Shown here piece by piece: positions 43,795 through 55,729 of a stretch of 64,000 nucleotides of DNA. This DNA comes from Conus ventricosus (lineage: Eukaryota; Mollusca; Gastropoda; Neogastropoda; Conidae), in NCBI GenBank assembly GCA_018398815.1, contig CM031603.1:6039513-6103512 (forward strand), read 5' to 3'. The notes beneath the pieces were generated by a model. The model had not been told where the DNA came from. It searched no databases and worked only from the letters and a program-made list of their open reading frames with translations. The position numbers were made by a program, and so were the translations under genes. Each line of letters opens with the position of its first letter. Positions within the stretch are counted from its first letter, which is position 1.

Positions 43795-45590
43795 GCGCTT
43801 CAGTTTTATCACCATTTAACTTTCACGCTTCAGTTTTATCACCATTTAACTTTCACGCTTCAGTTTTATCACCATTTAACTTTCACGCTTCAGTTTTATC
43901 ACCATTTAACTTTCACGCTTCAGTTTTATCACCATTTAACTTTCACGCTTCAGTTTTATTACCATTTAACTTTCACGCTTCAGTTTTATCATCATTTAAC
44001 TTTCACGCTTCAATTTTATCATCATTTAACTTTCACGCTTCAATTTTATCATCATTTAACTTTCACGCTTCAGTTTTATCATCATTTAACTTTCACGCTT
44101 CAGTTTTATCACCATTTAACTTTCACGCTTCAGTTTTATTACCATTTAACTTTCACGCTTCAGTTTTATCATCATTTAACTTTTCACGCTTCAATTTTAT
44201 CATCATTTAACTTTCACGCTTCAGTTTTATCACCATTTAACTTTCACGCTTCAGTTTTATCACCATTTAACTTTCACGCTTCAGTTTTATTACCATTTAA
44301 CTTTCACGCTTCAGTTTTATCATCATTTAACTTTCACGCTTCAATTTTATCATCATTTAACTTTCACGCTTCAGTTTTATCATCATTTAACTTTCACGCT
44401 TCAGTTTTATCACCATTTAACTTCACGCTTCAATTTTATCATCATTTAACTTTCACGCTTCAATTTTATCATCATTTAACTTTCACGCTTCAGTTTTATC
44501 ATCATTTAACTTTCATGCTTCAGTTTTATCATTCTTTAACTTTCATGCTTCAGTTTTATCATTTAACCTTCACGCTTCAGTTTTATCACTGTTAACTTTC
44601 ACGCTTCAGTTTTATCATTATTTAATTTTCACGCTTCAGTTTTATCATTATTTAACTTTCACGCTTCAGTTTTATCATTATTTAATTTTCACGCTTCAGT
44701 TTTATCATTATTTAACTTTCACGCTTCAGTTTTTATCATTTAACTTTCACGCTTCAGTTTTATCACTGTTAAACTTTCACGCTTCAGTTTTATCATTCTT
44801 TAACTTTCACGCTTCAGTTTTATCATTTAACCTTCACGCTTCAGTTTTATCACTGTTAAACTTTCACGCTTCAGTTTTATCATTATTTAAGTTTCACACT
44901 TCAGTTTTATCATTATTTAACTTTCACGCTTCAATTTTATCTTATTTAACTTTCACGCTTCAGTTTTATCATTATTTAACTTTCAAGCTTCAGTTTTATC
45001 ACTGTTAAACTTTCACGCTTCAGTTTTTTCATTATTTAATTTTCACGCTTCAGTTTTATCATTATTTTAACTTTCACGCTTCAGTTTTATCATTATTTAA
45101 TTTTCACGCTTCAGTTTTATCATTATTTAACTTTCACGCTTCAGTTTTATCATTTAACTTTCACGCTTCAGTTTTATCACTGTTAAACTTTCACGCTTCA
45201 GTTTTATCATTCTTTAACTTTCACGCTTCAGTTTTATCACTTAACCTTCACGCTTCAGTTTTATCACTGTTAAACTTTCACGCTTCAGTTTTATCATTAT
45301 TTAAGTTTCACACTTCAGTTTTATCATTATTTAACTTTCACGCTTCAATTTTATCATTATTTAACTTTCACGCTTCAGTTTTATCATTATTTAACTTTCA
45401 AGCTTCAGTTTTATCACTGTTAAACTTTCACGCTTCAGTTTTATCATTACTTAACTTTCACGCTTCAGTTTTATCACTGTTTAACTTTCACGCTTCAGTT
45501 TTATCATTACTTAACTTTCACGCTTCAGTTTTATCATTACTTAACTTTCACGCTTCAGTTTTATCATTATTTAACTTTCAAAGCGTTCAG
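43795..45590. repeat. 30-bp minisatellite, about 60 copies, with higher-order periodicity
   Basis: The unit is CTTCAGTTTTATCACCATTT plus AACTTTCACG. The first ~25 copies are homogeneous (CACC/CATC variants), while the right half has shorter variants. An ordered run of variants recurs about 415 bases apart: AAGTTTCACACTTCAG at about 44888 and 45303, and TTTCAAGCTTCAG at about 44983 and 45399. Confidence 0.95.
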
Positions 45591-45599
45591 AGTCAGCAA

Positions 45600-46460
45600 T
45601 GTCTTAATGTTAGCTGCACATTACTGAAATGTCTTTATGGGTGTGTTGATGCTTGATGACTTGCATGCATGCTGAAGGTGAGTGTGATCTGTGGCCTGTT
45701 GCTTGATGATATTGGAGAGTGGTGTGCAAACCGGAGCAAACAATACAGGATAGAGGAGTTTGAAATGATTTTATGAAGCGAAATGGTCCACAGAGACACA
45801 CCGGATATATGGCTACATTCATCCATGCATGACTGCTGAGCATTTACAGCATACGCACACAACAATTTCAAGTCTTGAAAGAAAAAAAAGACCCAGTGTC
45901 AAATGCAGCAGAGCTATCCTGTAGAAAGAGAGCAGAAAGTCACCGTCATCACAGCAGCCAGGACTGTCATTCACAACACAGAAAAACATGACCCGAGCAG
46001 TGCTAATCACTTGTCACGCGATTCATTTGGTTTTTATCGACGTCACTCACTCAGTTGTGTGTCAGTGAACTAGCATCACAAGCACCAGTGCTGGCTCAGT
46101 ACAGATGAAAACAGACACCTTTTACGAAAAGCCAGCCTGCCTAACCAAAAAAGAAAAACGAATAAATAAAAAAGTAAAACCCTTCCAGCAAAAGCACTGC
46201 AGTGCAGAGGAGCTCCCAAATACACATAGGTTTTGGACAATTCAATTGTATTGCAAAATGGTCACAAAAACAAAAAAATATTGAGGGCTACACAGAGTGA
46301 CTTCCCTTGTCTGCATGAACTCAAAAGGTGTAGATGGCACTTTCCCCTGGATAGCAAAACTATGCAAAGCGGCAGGGGACAGCAAAGGAGAGGAGAGTGG
46401 ATAGTGATGAGCTGGAAAGAAACCTGTCAACACTTGAGTTAATGTTGGTAAACTATCGAT
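45600..46460. other. Intronic stretch, nothing recognised
   Basis: Unique sequence between two arrays. No exon supported. Confidence 0.45.
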
Positions 46461-46461
46461 T

Positions 46462-48152
46462 TTTCTGATGGCCTTCGACTACCAGGCCCCCTTCATCACC
46501 CTGATGGCCTCTGACTACCAGGCCACCTTCTCACCCTGATGGCCTGACTACCAGGACACCTTCATCACCCTGATGGCCTGACTACCAGGACACCTTCATC
46601 ACCCTGATGGCCTCTGACTACCAGGACACCTTCATCACCTGATGACCTCTGACTACCAGGCCACCTTCATCACCCTGATGGCCTCTGACTACCAGGCCAC
46701 ATTCATCACCTTGATGGCCTCTGACTACAAGGCCACCTTCATCACCTGATGACCTCTGACTACCAGGCCACCTTCATCACCTGATGACTCTGACTACCAG
46801 GCCACATTCATCACCTGATGGCCTCTGACTACCAGGCCACATTCATCACCCTGATGGCCTGATTATCAGGCCACCTTCATCACCTTGATGTCCTCTGACT
46901 ACCAGGCCACCTTCATCACCCTGATGGCCTCTGACTACCAGGCCACCTTCATCACCCTTATGGCCTCTGACTACCAGGCCACCTTCCTCACCCTGATGGC
47001 CTCTGACTTACCAGGCCACCCTCATCACCCTGATGGCCTCTGACTACCAGGCCACCTTCCTCACCCTGATGGCCTCTGACTACCAGGCCACCTTCATCAC
47101 CCTGATGGCCTCTGACTACCAGGCCACCTTCATCACCTGATGACCTCTGACTACCAGGCCACCTTCATCACCTGATGACCTCTGACTACCAGGCCACCTT
47201 CATCACCTGATGGCCTCTGACTACCAGGCCACATTCATCACCCGATGCCTCTGACTACCAGGCCACATTCATCAACTGATGGCCTCTGACTACCAGGCCA
47301 CATTCATCACCTGATGGCCTCTGACAACCAGGCCACTTTCATCACCCTGATGACCTCTGACTACCAGGCCACCTTCCTCACCCAGATGACCTCTGACTAC
47401 CAGGACACCTTCATCACCTGATGACCTCTGACTACCAGGCCACCTTCATCACCCTGATGGCCTCTGACTACCAGGCCACATTCATCACCTTGATGGCCTC
47501 TGACTACAGGCCACCTTCATCACCTGATGACCTCTGACTACCAGGCCACCTTCATCACCTGATGACCTCTGACTACCAGGCCACATTCATCACCTGATGG
47601 CCTCTGACTACCAAGGCCACATTCATCACCCTGATGGCCTGATTATCAGGCCACCTTCATCACCTTGATGTCCTCTGACTACCAGGCCACCTTCATCACC
47701 CTGATGGCCTCTGACTACCAGGCCACCTTCATCACCCTTATGGCTCTGACTACCAGGCCACTTCCTCACCCTGATGGCCTCTGACTACCAGGACACCCTC
47801 ATCACCCTGATGGCCTCTGACTACCAGGCCACCTTCCTCACCCTGATGACCTCTGACTACCAGGCCACCTTCATCACCCTGATGGCCTCTGACTACCAGG
47901 CCACCTTCATCACCTGATGACCTCTGACTACCAGGCCACCTTCATCACCTGATGACCTCTGACTACCAGGCCACCTTCATCACCTGATGGCCTCTGACTA
48001 CCAGGCCACATTCATCACCTGATGGCCTCTGACTACCAGGCCACATTCATCACCTGATGGCCTCTGACAACCAGGCCACTTTCATCACCCTGATGACCTC
48101 TGACTACCAGGCCAACCTTCCTCACCCTGATGACCTCTGACTACCAGGCCAG
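46462..48152. repeat. 36-bp minisatellite, about 47 copies, with ~780-bp higher-order duplication
   Basis: The unit is GATGGCCTCTGACTACCAGG plus CCACCTTCATCACCCT, with single-base indels in many copies. The rare variant GCCTGATTATCAGGCC occurs at about 46856 and 47637 in the same neighbour context, showing that a block of about 780 bp was duplicated inside the array. It lies 120 bases downstream of exon 48275-48341. Confidence 0.95.
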
Positions 48153-48274
48153 CTCCTTCATTACTCTGGCAAAGGGTGTAAAAGCGATATATTTTGAATG
48201 ACGAGGTGTGTGTGTGTGTGTGGGGTGGTGGTGGTGGTGGTGGTGGTGGGACGTGGGGGCAAAATTCCTGACAC

Positions 48275-48341
48275 TGTCGCTGCAGCTGCACTCCAGTTCC
48301 TCCAGGCACTGCAGTCTTTCTTCCAGACTCTTCAGGGTGGC
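48275..48341 (-). CDS. Coiled-coil gene exon
   Basis: Acceptor CCGCTGTATCAG, then ATLKSLEERLQCLEELECSC, a clear coiled-coil segment. The donor is GCGACA|GTGTCA (67 bases, phase 1 out), which fits exon 40620-40744. An alternative GT two bases later (48273) would break the phase. Confidence 0.65.
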
Positions 48342-48429
48342 CTGATACAGCGGCAGTACTGAATGGGAACAATAAAGCAAAATGTTGCATGATGTAAACC
48401 ATCTGTACACATGTCTTTCCAACTGTTTA

Positions 48430-49090
48430 GCAGGAGAAATACAACATTAACATCAAATCAAGATCCAATGACATTTTGAAATAGGAATACAAAATAAAGA
48501 TTTGGAAGAACAATGACACCAACAATAACAAAATACTGAAAACTACAAAATAAATGTATGAGACAGCAAAATATAGTTACTTATTTTGTTCCTTTAAGCA
48601 GAGAAAAGGCTAATAGAGAAAAAGAAAAGGTAAAGCACTAGGTTAGAGCAATCAAATCAGGGAACTTTTTACACACAAAAATAGTGTAAATAATGTGGTT
48701 CACATTTCTTTTCTGACCACACAACTTGCTGAGGGGCCTCTTTTTTGTTTACTGTGAGTTGTTCTCACAGCAGACAGGTTCTCTTTCTAGTGTATAGGAA
48801 CATCAAAAGGGACGATTCTCCTGCAGTCACCGGGTTAAGCAGGATGGACTGGCAAGCATGTTGAATGCTGCACCGAGGTCTGGTGGGGCATAATGGAGAC
48901 AAGCCTTTCATCTGCCTTCTTCAACAGATGACACTCAGAACAGCAGTCTCCATGTTATGACCCTGCCGCCTGACTGATCTGTCTCGAAGGAGGAATTTTG
49001 TTTAATAGAAAAATCATGATTATTCCCCTAAACAAAAGGGGCAAACAAATGACAAGACAAAACACAACACGTTTCGACTTCTTTGGTGTC
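48430..49090. other. Intronic stretch, nothing recognised
   Basis: AT-rich sequence with no supported exon or element. Confidence 0.45.
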
Positions 49091-49104
49091 CTTCAGGCAA
49101 GATC

Positions 49105-50135
49105 AGCACCATTGTGGACAATGTAAATGAAGAACAGTCAGCACCATTGTGGACAATGTAAATGAAGAACGAGTCAGCACCATTGTGGACAATGTAAATG
49201 AAGACGACGTCAGCACCATTGTGGACAATGTAAATGAAGAACGAGTCAGCACCATTGTGGACAATGTAAATGAAGAACGAGTCAGCACCATTGTGGACAA
49301 TGTAAATGAGAATGAGTCAGCACCATTGTGGACAATGTAAATGAAGAACGAGTCAGCACCATTGTGGACAATGTAAATGAAGAACGAGTCAGCACCATTG
49401 TGGACAATGTAAATGAAGAACGAGTCAGCACCATTGTGGACAATGTAAATGAAGAACGAGTCAGCACCATTGTGGACAATGTAAATGAAGAATGAGTCAG
49501 CACCATTGTGGACAATGTAAATGAAGATGAGTCGCAACATTGTGGACAATGTAAATGAAGAACGAGTCAGCACCATTGTGGACAATGTAATGAAGAACGA
49601 GTCAGCACCATTGTGGACAATGTAAATGAAGAACGAGTCAGCAACATTGTGGACAATGTAAATGAAGGATGAGTCAGCACCATATGGACAATGTAAATGA
49701 AGAACGAGTCAGCAACATTGTGGACAATGTAAATGAAGAATGAGTCAGCACCATTGTGGACAATGTAAATGAAGAACGAGTCAGCACATTGTGGACATGT
49801 AAATGAAGAATGAGTCAGCACCATTGTGGACAATGTAAATGAAGACGAGTCAGCAACATTGTGGACAATGTAAATGAAGAATGAGTCAGCACCATTGTGG
49901 ACAATGTAAATGAGAACGAGTCAGCACCATTGTGGACAATGTAAATGAAGAATGAGTCAGCACCATTGTGGACAATGTAATGAAGAACGAGTCAGCACCA
50001 TTGTGGACAATGTAAATGAAGAATGAGTCAGCACCATTGTGGACAATGTAAATGAAGAACGAGTCAGCAACATTGTGGACAATGTAAATGAAGAACGAGT
50101 CAGCACCATTGTGGACAATGTAAATGAAGAACGAG
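49105..50135. repeat. 36-bp minisatellite, about 29 copies
   Basis: The unit is GTCAGCACCATTGTGGACAA plus TGTAAATGAAGAACGA. Copies vary by small indels (GAACGA, GAATGA, GACGA). Long open frames on both strands are by-products of the unit length. Confidence 0.95.
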
Positions 50136-50201
50136 CAATCTCTTCTCTTCTCAAATTGAGTGCAAAAAAAAAAAAAAAAGTCTCTGAGTGAGTTCAAAAC
50201 T

Positions 50202-50599
50202 GGGGGCCGGACAGCTCAGTTGTAGAGCGCCGGACTCGTGATCCTGGGTTGCGGGTTCGAATTTCGGTATAGGGGGATTTTTCCCTCGGAGTTAACATTG
50301 GTTCTGACTCCATTCCCCATATAGTCCTTCGAATGAGACTATTAAACCGAGGTTCCGTGTGTGAACGCACGCATAACATCTTGCACACACGTAAAATCCC
50401 ATCACCAACTTTCGGAAGAGAAGGCCAGTTTGGCCGTTGGTATGGATGACTACGTGACACATAGCATGCACCTTCCTGAAGATGGAGTATGGCTGCCTTA
50501 ATGGCGGGATAAAAAAGGGTCATACACACAAAAACTCACTGCCTGGCTATACAGGAGTGTCCCGCAGGAGTATCAGCCTGCGTACGCAGAAAGAAAGAA
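50202..50599 (+). mobile_element. tRNA-derived SINE with 11-bp target duplication
   Basis: The head has an A box (CAGCTCAGTTGTAGAGCG) and a B box (GGTTCGAATTTC) in tRNA spacing. A conserved-looking central domain (CGAATGAGACTATTAAACCG) is of the kind shared by mollusc and other metazoan SINEs. The tail ends GCCTGCGTACGCAGAAAGAA with short AAAG repeats. AGTTCAAAACT flanks it exactly (50191-50201 and 50600-50610). It lies between two minisatellites in an intron of the coiled-coil gene. The central-domain comparison is from memory. Confidence 0.88.
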
Positions 50600-50692
50600 A
50601 GTTCAAAACTTACGCTTCAGCAACAGCCTCAAACTGACAAGGCAATGGTCCACAATGAACTTTAAAACAGTGATGTGGCACGAATGACTCAC

Positions 50693-50733
50693 CGGTTCAG
50701 GTAACTGGCAGATTACCCTGAGCAGTGAAAGCA
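50693..50733 (-). CDS. Possible small exon of the coiled-coil gene
   Basis: A strong donor GAACCG|GTGAGT ends a 41-base open segment (LSLLRVICQLPEP) after an acceptor-like GGGTGCAG. Phases 1 in and 0 out fit the neighbouring exons. The short length and weak polypyrimidine tract keep confidence low. Confidence 0.3.
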
Positions 50734-50744
50734 CTGCACCCCGT

Positions 50745-51005
50745 GAAGAAACAGGTTCATTTATTACTAGTACATTACCCTGACTAATGACAATACCAGT
50801 GAAGAAACACAGTGCACTACTACACACATTACCCTGCTAATGACAATACCAGTGAAGAAACACAGTGCACTGCTAGCACATTACCCTGACTAATGACAAT
50901 ACCCAGTGAAGAAACACAGTGCACTGCTAGCACATTACCTGACTAATGACAATACCCAGTGAAGAAACACAGTGCACTACTAGACATTACCTGACTAATG
51001 ACAAT
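50745..51005. repeat. ~62-bp minisatellite, about 4-5 copies, interrupted by the LINE
   Basis: The unit contains TGACAATACCAGTGAAGAAA and CACAGTGCACTACTAGCACA. The array stops at 51005 and resumes at 55360-55420 on the other side of the LINE. Confidence 0.85.
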
Positions 51006-51139
51006 GATGATGTAGTCCTTCGGATCGAAGATGACGTTAGCGTTTCTGCAGCTCATCGATGTAACGGAGGTGGCTCTGCAGCCCCAATCTGGAGGCGCAG
51101 TTGGAACAGTGGGGCCTGGAAGTCCGTTGTCGTGATCAC

Positions 51140-51695
51140 TGTGCTGCTAGCTCTGTGGCGTTGTCCTGGCGGCAGTCAGCTTTTGGCGTCGAGTACTTTC
51201 GAAGTTGGTAGCGGCTTTGTGAATTGTGGCCCGCCACAGGGTCGGTCACTGGCGCACTCCTCTGTTCTTTTGGTTTGAGTCGCCATGGAGGTTGATTTGA
51301 CCGATCCTTGTACGTTTCTTGGGCGTCCTTGGTTTCTCTTGCCGTGCAAAAGCTCTCCATACAGCAGTCGCCTTGGCATACGGTCCCTTTCCATCGGATG
51401 ACATTGCCCCACCCATCGAAGCTGGGCCTTGATGAGCATGGACTCGATACTTGTAGTGTGAGCACGGTCCAGGACCTCGAGGTTGGAAACACGGTCCTGC
51501 CAATGGATTCCGAGTATGGAGCGAAGAGCTCGCATGTGGAAGTTCTCCAGTTCTTGACGTGTCTGCGGGTTACAGTGTCCAAGTTTCGCACCCATAGAGG
51601 AGAGAGGGCAAGACCACTGCGTTGTAAACCTCATTTTGTAGGCAGCCGAAGTTGTGTTGACTAAGCACTCTGTTGCGAAGTCTTCCAGGCCTGCA
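51140..51695 (-). pseudogene. LINE C-terminal domain
   Basis: It encodes VYNAVVLPSLLYGCETWTL (about 51590-51650), ENFHMRALRSILGIHWQDRV, STTSIESMLIKAQLRWVGQ-like sequence and MPRRLLYGELLHGKRNQGR. This C-terminal block is typical of this LINE family. It has several frame changes. Confidence 0.8.
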
Positions 51696-51699
51696 CAGC

Positions 51700-52340
51700 T
51701 TTACTTTCCGTCCCATTCGAGACACTTATTTTAAAGGGCCGAACAAAAAAGTCTTACCCCATTTCAAATCCAACATTTTTGTTGTTGTAGTCAAGCAGAG
51801 GTATATTTTCAAACTTGTGTACTAGTTAACTGGGAAAATTAAGTTCCCAGAAAGTGATGACGTCATTTTTGCACAATTGTGTGTGTGTGTGTTTTTCATT
51901 TTTTGAATGTCGCCTGCCCACTTGTGTACAGCTTTCTGCCTTATCTAAAATTATCTACAGGAAAATAAACTAGCGAGTTGGTATTAAAGAATTGTCGGGA
52001 ATTTGGCTATTCAGTCATCTCAAAAGCAAAAGATATATTACATTTTCTGCCCTACTAATTATCAAACTAACAGCCCCCCCTTGTAATGGCCGCTCAGCAA
52101 TGCTAAACACACTGTTGCCAGACGGCTTTTTACACAGATGACATTCAGTTCGCCTAGTAAGCGTGGTTAAAACTGGCTGGTGGGCGCAGCCTGCAGAAAA
52201 CTCCCCTTTCCCTGATCTGCATTCACGGCTTGACCTCTGCAGCTGTGGGTGAGCTGAAAACTACCCTTACTCTGAAAACTAAGTGGCTTGCTCTGAACAG
52301 CTGTGCCTGGCTTGCTTTGCTGATTCGGGCTCAACTTCCC
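51700..52340. other. ~640-bp foreign insert within the LINE C-terminal region
   Basis: LINE coding stops at YLGSTLSCMGPG (about 52345) and resumes at VQAFGRLRNRV-like sequence (about 51690). The intervening DNA is AT-rich with a short GT tract and shows no LINE similarity, terminal repeats or clear target duplication. It could be a later insertion or a chimeric join. Confidence 0.5.
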
Positions 52341-53260
52341 TGTCCAGGACCCATACAGGAGAGGGTACTTCCTAGATATCTGAAATGTTCAACGTCCGCA
52401 AGATGGGAGTCGTCAATGACGATGGTGGGTCCCGAGGGGTTGGTGTTTGGTGCAGGTTGGTGAAGCACCTCAGTCTTGCCGAGGCTGATTGTCAGGCCGA
52501 AGAGCTTTGAAGCATCAGAGAAGCGGTCAAGCATCGTTTGCAGATCGGATTCTGCATGGGCCACCAGCGCGCAGTCATCGGCAAAGAGGACTTCTTGAAG
52601 GAGATCTTGATCCCTCTTTGTCTTGGCAGTGAGGCGACGAAGGTAAAAGAGGGAGCCGTAAGACGATAGCGGAATTTGACTCCCTTCTCCAGGTCTTGGA
52701 CAGCGTGGGACAGCATGCAGGTGAAGAAGACGTTGAAGAGGACGGGTAAGACACAGCCCTGCTTCACGCCATTGCTGATCTCGAAGGCTTCCGTCACGTT
52801 TCCACTGGGAGACCTGGCCGGTCATGCCATCATGGAAGAGCTTGATCATTTTCACAAACTTTGGCGGGCATCCAATGCGCTCGAGGATGTCCAAAGAGCT
52901 TCCCTTGACCGTGTCAAAGGCCTTGGTCAGGTCAATGAAAACAGAGTATAGGGGCAGGGTTTTGTTCGAAAACACTTCCCCTGAAGCTGTCTGACAGCAA
53001 AAATCATGTCGCGTGCTTCTGCCGGGTCTGAAGCCGCATGCGCCTCGGGGAGGTTCTGTCGGAAACAATGATGAGTCTTTTTGAGGATGGCTCTGGCAAG
53101 ATCCTTTCCAGCAATGGAGAGTAGGAGATGCCTCTGTAGTTCCCACAGTCGGCTTTGCTTCCCTTGTTCTTGTAGAGGGAGACAATCAGGGCGTCACGGA
53201 AGTCAAACTGGCATCTTCTCCTCCCTGATACTCCGCAGGACATCGTGGAAAGGCTTTTGG
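52331..53260 (-). pseudogene. LINE reverse transcriptase domain
   Basis: It encodes NYRGISYSPLLERILP, CGFRPGRSTRHDF, YSVFIDLTKAFDTVKGSS, NGVKQGCVLPVLFNVFF and catalytic VLFADDCALVAHAE (FADD at 52574-52585), then LTISLGKTEVLHQP and HFRYLGSTLS. The frame changes near 52990-53045, 52790 and 52650. The domain is otherwise collinear with RTE/CR1-type enzymes. Confidence 0.9.
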
Positions 53261-53589
53261 GCGTTGGGGCCTGCCGCCTTTAGATCTCAGCAGGTATTTC
53301 CGTCCTTTTCTGAATGCCTACCGGAGCTCGTCTGGAGGTTGCCTTTTCTGGATCTCTGCAATGTGGGGGGTACGCAAGTGTGTCTTGTTCGGCTGCTGAG
53401 GGATCTGGTTTAAGGCATCCGAGTCGACTGACGAAAGGGGCCCGTTTTAGAGGTTGCTGAAGTGTTTTTGCCAGCGCTTGCTTTAGTCCTTCTTGGTCCT
53501 TGATCAGGGTTGCGCCGTCGGAGGCAGTAGCGGGGAGCAGCCTGATGCTGAGGGTCCAAAGACTGTCTTCAACAGCCAAAGATTTCTTA

Positions 53590-54905
53590 GCGTTGTGAGA
53601 GTCGGCGTAGCCTTGGACTTCAGTCGCTTTGTCCTGCCACCATGGTCCCGCATCAGACGTAGGTCGGTCTGCACTTTTGGCTGGAGAGTCTTGAATCTCT
53701 CGCGTTTGGAGACGGACGATGGGTCATTTCGCCACTCGATGTAAGACTTGTTCTTCGCTGGAGGGCTTCTTTGATTCTTCTCATCGTTCTCGTCAAACCA
53801 GTCTTCATGGGCTCTGGTTTTTGCTCCGAGGACCTCTTTTGCTGTCTCAGCGACCATTGTCCTTAAAAAGGACCATTTTTCTGTTCCATCTTCAGGGGTC
53901 AGACCGTCTTGGAGCTTTTCTTCAAGTAGTTGTTGGAACTGGGAGAGGGAGGTCGGGTCTTTCAGTTGGCGACATTGTAGGAGGCCCCGACAGTCTTTGG
54001 TCGGTTTCTGTGTGGCGGTGGTATGTGCAGGGTCATTACAGCCTGACCAGCCTGTGTCAGTCCCGCATTCAGCACCTCTCATGCGCGGGTCACCCGGACG
54101 TCCTTGATGTCGCGTTGGCGTACGATGATGAAATCAATCATGTGCCAGTGTTTCGACCTCGGGTGCATCCAGGTGGTCTTGAACTTGTCCCCCAACCTGA
54201 ACAAGGTGTTGGTGATGCAGAAGCTTTTGTTCCGCCACTTGCGAGGAGGAGCAGGCCGTTGTCGTTGACCTTGCCTTACTCCGTGTCTGCCGAGAACGCC
54301 TTCCCAGCTGCTGTGGTCTCTTCCCACTCTGGGGTTGAAGTCCCCCAAAGGGTGCGAGTTTGTTTATTTTGAGGGGGTTGACCTGATGGCACTGGTCAAG
54401 TTGTTCGTAGAAAAAGCTCTTTGGTGTCGTCCCGGGCTGTGAGCGTTGGTGCATACACACTGATGTTGTGAGGTGTCTTGACTTTGTGAGGGGGATACGC
54501 AATTTCATGAGGCGTTCATTGATGCCAACCGGGAGCACAGGTATGCTTTTGAGCAGGGTTGTCTTGATGACGAATCCAACGCCATGGATTTCCCGTCTTC
54601 GGCTTGTGGCTTTCCCCTTTCCAAAAGAAAGTGTATCCACCTCCCTCTTCTCTTAGGGAGCCTTCATCAGCAAGTCGGGTTTTTGCTGAGTGCAGCAATG
54701 TCTATTCGGTATAGCTGGAGTTTTGTTCGCGACAAGCGCTGTTCTTCTCTCGGTCTCGACGTACTGGCTCTGTCCATTAATGTTCGAACGTTCCAGGCTC
54801 CTAAAGGAGTTTTCTTTGCTTTTTCTTTTGCTTTTTCGACCGCAAAATGGATGGGTCTGTCAACCGCGGTAAGCTGACCAGACTGTAAAGGGCAAGCATT
54901 TGTTC
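53590..54905 (-). pseudogene. LINE apurinic/apyrimidinic endonuclease and linker region
   Basis: Motifs in order: WNVRTLMD (about 54775-54797), IDIAALSK, GVGFVIKTTLL, GINERLMKLRIPL, GDFNPRVGRDHSSWEGVLG (about 54280-54345), TTWMHPRSKHWHMIDFIIV (about 54130-54185) and a linker DWFDENDEKN. These match the exonuclease/endonuclease/phosphatase fold that nicks target DNA. The DNFN-like GDFN and the HMIDFI pieces carry catalytic Asp/Asn positions. At least four frame changes are present. Confidence 0.85.
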
Positions 54906-55359
54906 GGGGCACCTTTTCTAGCCCCCTCCCCCATGCGGGGGTGGGCAGTGCTGTCCCTTAAGAGGCTGCCCAGTCGCCCACGGGTGCTGCCGGACTCTCC
55001 CGTTGCCCTCGGATTCAGGAAAAAGAACGACCACCTGCCCAGGACCCGCTACGTGCAGGATTGTGACTACAACTGCCCGTGGTCACCTCCACCTGTTGCT
55101 TCGCCACGTGCCCACGCCGCAGGACTTGAGGTGTGTGCGTTGACAGATCGGTGATTTAGTTGCATAACGACCTGTGCGTGAAGGTTTTTTAGTGGGAAAA
55201 TCGTTGCACGGGGGTAATCCCACTCTCTCGGCCCGGGGAAGCCCTTTATCCAGTGGCACGGAGAACCGTTACGACGGGAGCTGCCAGGCTGCAGTGGATG
55301 ACCAGGACTTCTCAGGGTGTCACGTCCATGCTCGTAGCGCCCACAAAACTTGCTGCCCT

Positions 55360-55720
55360 TAATGACAATACCAGTGAAGAAACACAGTGCACTACCCAGC
55401 ACATTACCCGGGGAGTGACGCAACAAACCCAAAGAAGAAACAACGCCCTTACTCATAAAATTTTTCCTAAGACATGGCACTGAACCAATGAAGAAACAAC
55501 GCCATTACTCATATATTATCCTAAGACATGCACTGAACCAATGAAAAACAACGCCCATTCCTCAATATTATCCTAAGACATGGCAATGAACTAATGAAGA
55601 AAACAATGCCCATAACTTGCAAAATTACCCTGAGCAGTAATGGTGCTGAACAAAATTTAAAAGGGAACAAGGTGCATTCCCTTTCCCCATTAAGCATAAT
55701 GGCGCTGAACAAATACAGAA
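55360..55720. repeat. Remainder of the ~62-bp array and a related degenerate ~60-bp array
   Basis: After one copy of the 50.7-kb unit, diverged repeats with CCAATGAAGAAACAACGCCC and TTATCCTAAGACATGGCA follow, about four copies. The two families share the GTGAAGAAACA core and are probably one decayed array. Confidence 0.7.
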
Positions 55721-55729
55721 ACAAGGATT

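Larger units (their letters stand above)
51006..55359 (-). mobile_element. RTE-like non-LTR retrotransposon (LINE), near full length, degraded
   Basis: A TAATGACAAT target duplication flanks it (50996-51005 and 55360-55369). Reading right to left: a 5' leader (55359-54900), an apurinic endonuclease domain, reverse transcriptase, a C-terminal domain and a short 3' end with CATCATCAT. Many frameshifts break the single ORF. About 640 bp (51700-52340) without LINE similarity interrupt the C-terminal part. The clade call (RTE-like) rests on WNVRTL and on the 'LRSILGIHWQDRV' C-terminus and is tentative. Confidence 0.88.

Noticed and set aside
46462..48152. Repeated CTGATGA in the 36-bp array as hammerhead cores
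   Set aside because: No GAAA or stem II follows in any copy checked.
49103..50197. Minus-strand frames with repeated STMVLTRSSFTL
   Set aside because: By-product of the 36-bp array; all frames shift with unit indels and no codon bias is visible.
50202..50275. Possible functional tRNA gene
   Set aside because: Boxes A and B are present, but the acceptor stem does not pair and the sequence continues into a SINE body with a target duplication.
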